Below, in pieces: positions 14,003-14,412 of a DNA stretch of 14,412 bases. Under the pieces are notes generated by a model. That model saw nothing but the letters and a program-made list of their open reading frames with translations, was not told where the DNA came from and searched no databases. The translations under genes and the position numbers were made by a program. Source of the DNA: Candidatus Cloacimonadota bacterium (GTDB lineage Bacteria > Cloacimonadota > Cloacimonadia > JGIOTU-2); assembly GCA_021158425.1 (NCBI GenBank), contig JAGGUR010000083.1:1-14412 (forward strand). The letters run 5' to 3'. Within the stretch, counting starts at the first letter, position 1, and every line of letters begins with the position of its first letter.

Positions 14003-14116
14003 CTAACCCTGTCTTTGTTTATGTTTGGGATTTGAACAAATCACATAAATAGTGCCTTTTCTTTTCACTATCTTACAATTCTTACATAGTTTCTTAACTG
14101 ATGCTCGTACTTTCAT
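14003..14116 (-). CDS. rpmJ: 50S ribosomal protein L36
   Basis: A 37-aa protein, beginning [19 protein letters not shown], that matches L36 over its whole length. The zinc ligands C11, C14, C27 and H32 are all present (the C+ form). AGGAG lies about 5 bases before the ATG. It sits between infA and rpsM, the normal bacterial place, with an unusually long 125-bp spacer to infA that holds an inverted repeat. Confidence 0.97.
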   Translation of the reverse strand: MKVRASVKKLCKNCKIVKRKGTIYVICSNPKHKQRQG

Positions 14117-14137
14117 TTTTGCTCCTATGAATATTTT

Positions 14138-14208
14138 ACCACGAACAAACACGAACTATCACAAACTTCTTTATCAGTATCTAATATCAGTTTGTGTCAG
14201 TTAGTGGT
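14138..14208. repeat. Inverted repeat between infA and rpmJ
   Basis: ACCACGAACAAACACGAA (14138-14155) and TTTGTGTCAGTTAGTGGT (14191-14208) are inverted repeats matching at 14 of 18 positions; nested in between, CACAAACT (14160-14167) and AGTTTGTG (14189-14196) pair perfectly over 8 bases. The two pairings share bases 14191-14196 and exclude each other. A TATAAT on the minus strand (14218-14213) lies just upstream, so the structure could be the leader of an internal promoter for rpmJ-rpsM-rpsK-rpsD-rpoA-rplQ. The CACGAAC words also recall repeat-like TTCGTG words near 9787 and 9830. Confidence 0.5.
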
Positions 14209-14241
14209 TCATATTATATCCATCTACATAGAAAAATATAT

Positions 14242-14412
14242 CTACTTATACCTATACACAATCCGACCTTTATCCAGGTCATACGGTGATAGTTCTAATT
14301 TTACCTTATCACCAACAAGGATGCGGATATAATGCATCCTCATTTTTCCAGAAATATGTGCTAAAACCTGATGACCATTTTCTAATTCAACAATAAATTT
14401 TGTGCCTGGAAG
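14242..14412 (-). CDS. infA: Translation initiation factor IF-1 (5' partial)
   Basis: The last 56 codons plus stop of IF-1 are visible; the start lies beyond the window. The OB-fold sequence is clear: [35 protein letters not shown] and [16 protein letters not shown]. About 15 N-terminal residues of the usual 72 are missing only because of the window edge. IF-1 binds the A site of the 30S subunit during initiation. The stop is 125 bases before rpmJ. Confidence 0.97.
   Translation of the reverse strand, partial: LPGTKFIVELENGHQVLAHISGKMRMHYIRILVGDKVKLELSPYDLDKGRIVYRYK

Noticed and set aside
1..14412. Insertion sequence, integrase or phage genes
   Set aside because: No transposase, integrase or phage-like protein appears in any frame.

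Overview
This is a gene-dense, AT-rich bacterial chromosome segment. The right end carries the classic bacterial order infA-rpmJ-rpsM-rpsK-rpsD-rpoA-rplQ on the minus strand, and ispG shows a bacterial MEP isoprenoid pathway. Low GC, Lys/Ile-rich proteins, a UPF0282-type metallo-beta-lactamase protein of a family best known from archaea, and many short GC-rich palindromes between (and once inside) genes suggest an uncultured anaerobic lineage such as the Cloacimonadota/WOR-3 kind of candidate phylum. That placement is a guess; the sequence does not fix the phylum.

Left part (1-3109, plus strand): the 3' part of an unusual gene joining a class I SAM methyltransferase to an Fe-S type uracil-DNA glycosylase-like domain; a UPF0282 metallo-beta-lactamase protein with a 42-nt palindromic element sitting in frame inside it; a tiny zinc-ribbon protein; a repeat-rich spacer; and a YggS-type PLP-binding protein. 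Middle part (3135-7859, minus strand): a PDZ/radical SAM/DUF512 protein preceded by a composite palindrome and a terminator; then a possible operon read from 7859 downward: M20 peptidase, a possible 41-aa ORF, a UPF0175/PIN(DUF3368) toxin-antitoxin pair, and a class V aminotransferase with its own strong ribosome binding site.

A short divergent control region (7860-8004) with a 15-nt direct repeat separates the peptidase from ogt-ispG (plus strand, ATGA overlap). After ispG comes a 343-nt stretch with no gene but packed with at least four palindromic structures, leading into a Ppx/GppA phosphatase. The ppx gene converges on the ribosomal protein/RNA polymerase operon; a strong rho-independent terminator for that operon lies between them. 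infA runs off the right edge.

The feature with most claim to novelty is a set of composite palindromes (an outer stem enclosing one or two small hairpins, often with TCCCGA..TCGGGA arms) at 1061, 1521, 4447, 9564, 9686 and, in a different sequence family, 9782. One copy is translated as part of a conserved-type protein, which resembles the protein-invading palindromic elements known from Rickettsia. The methyltransferase-glycosylase fusion with an AQNPC active-site motif is second.
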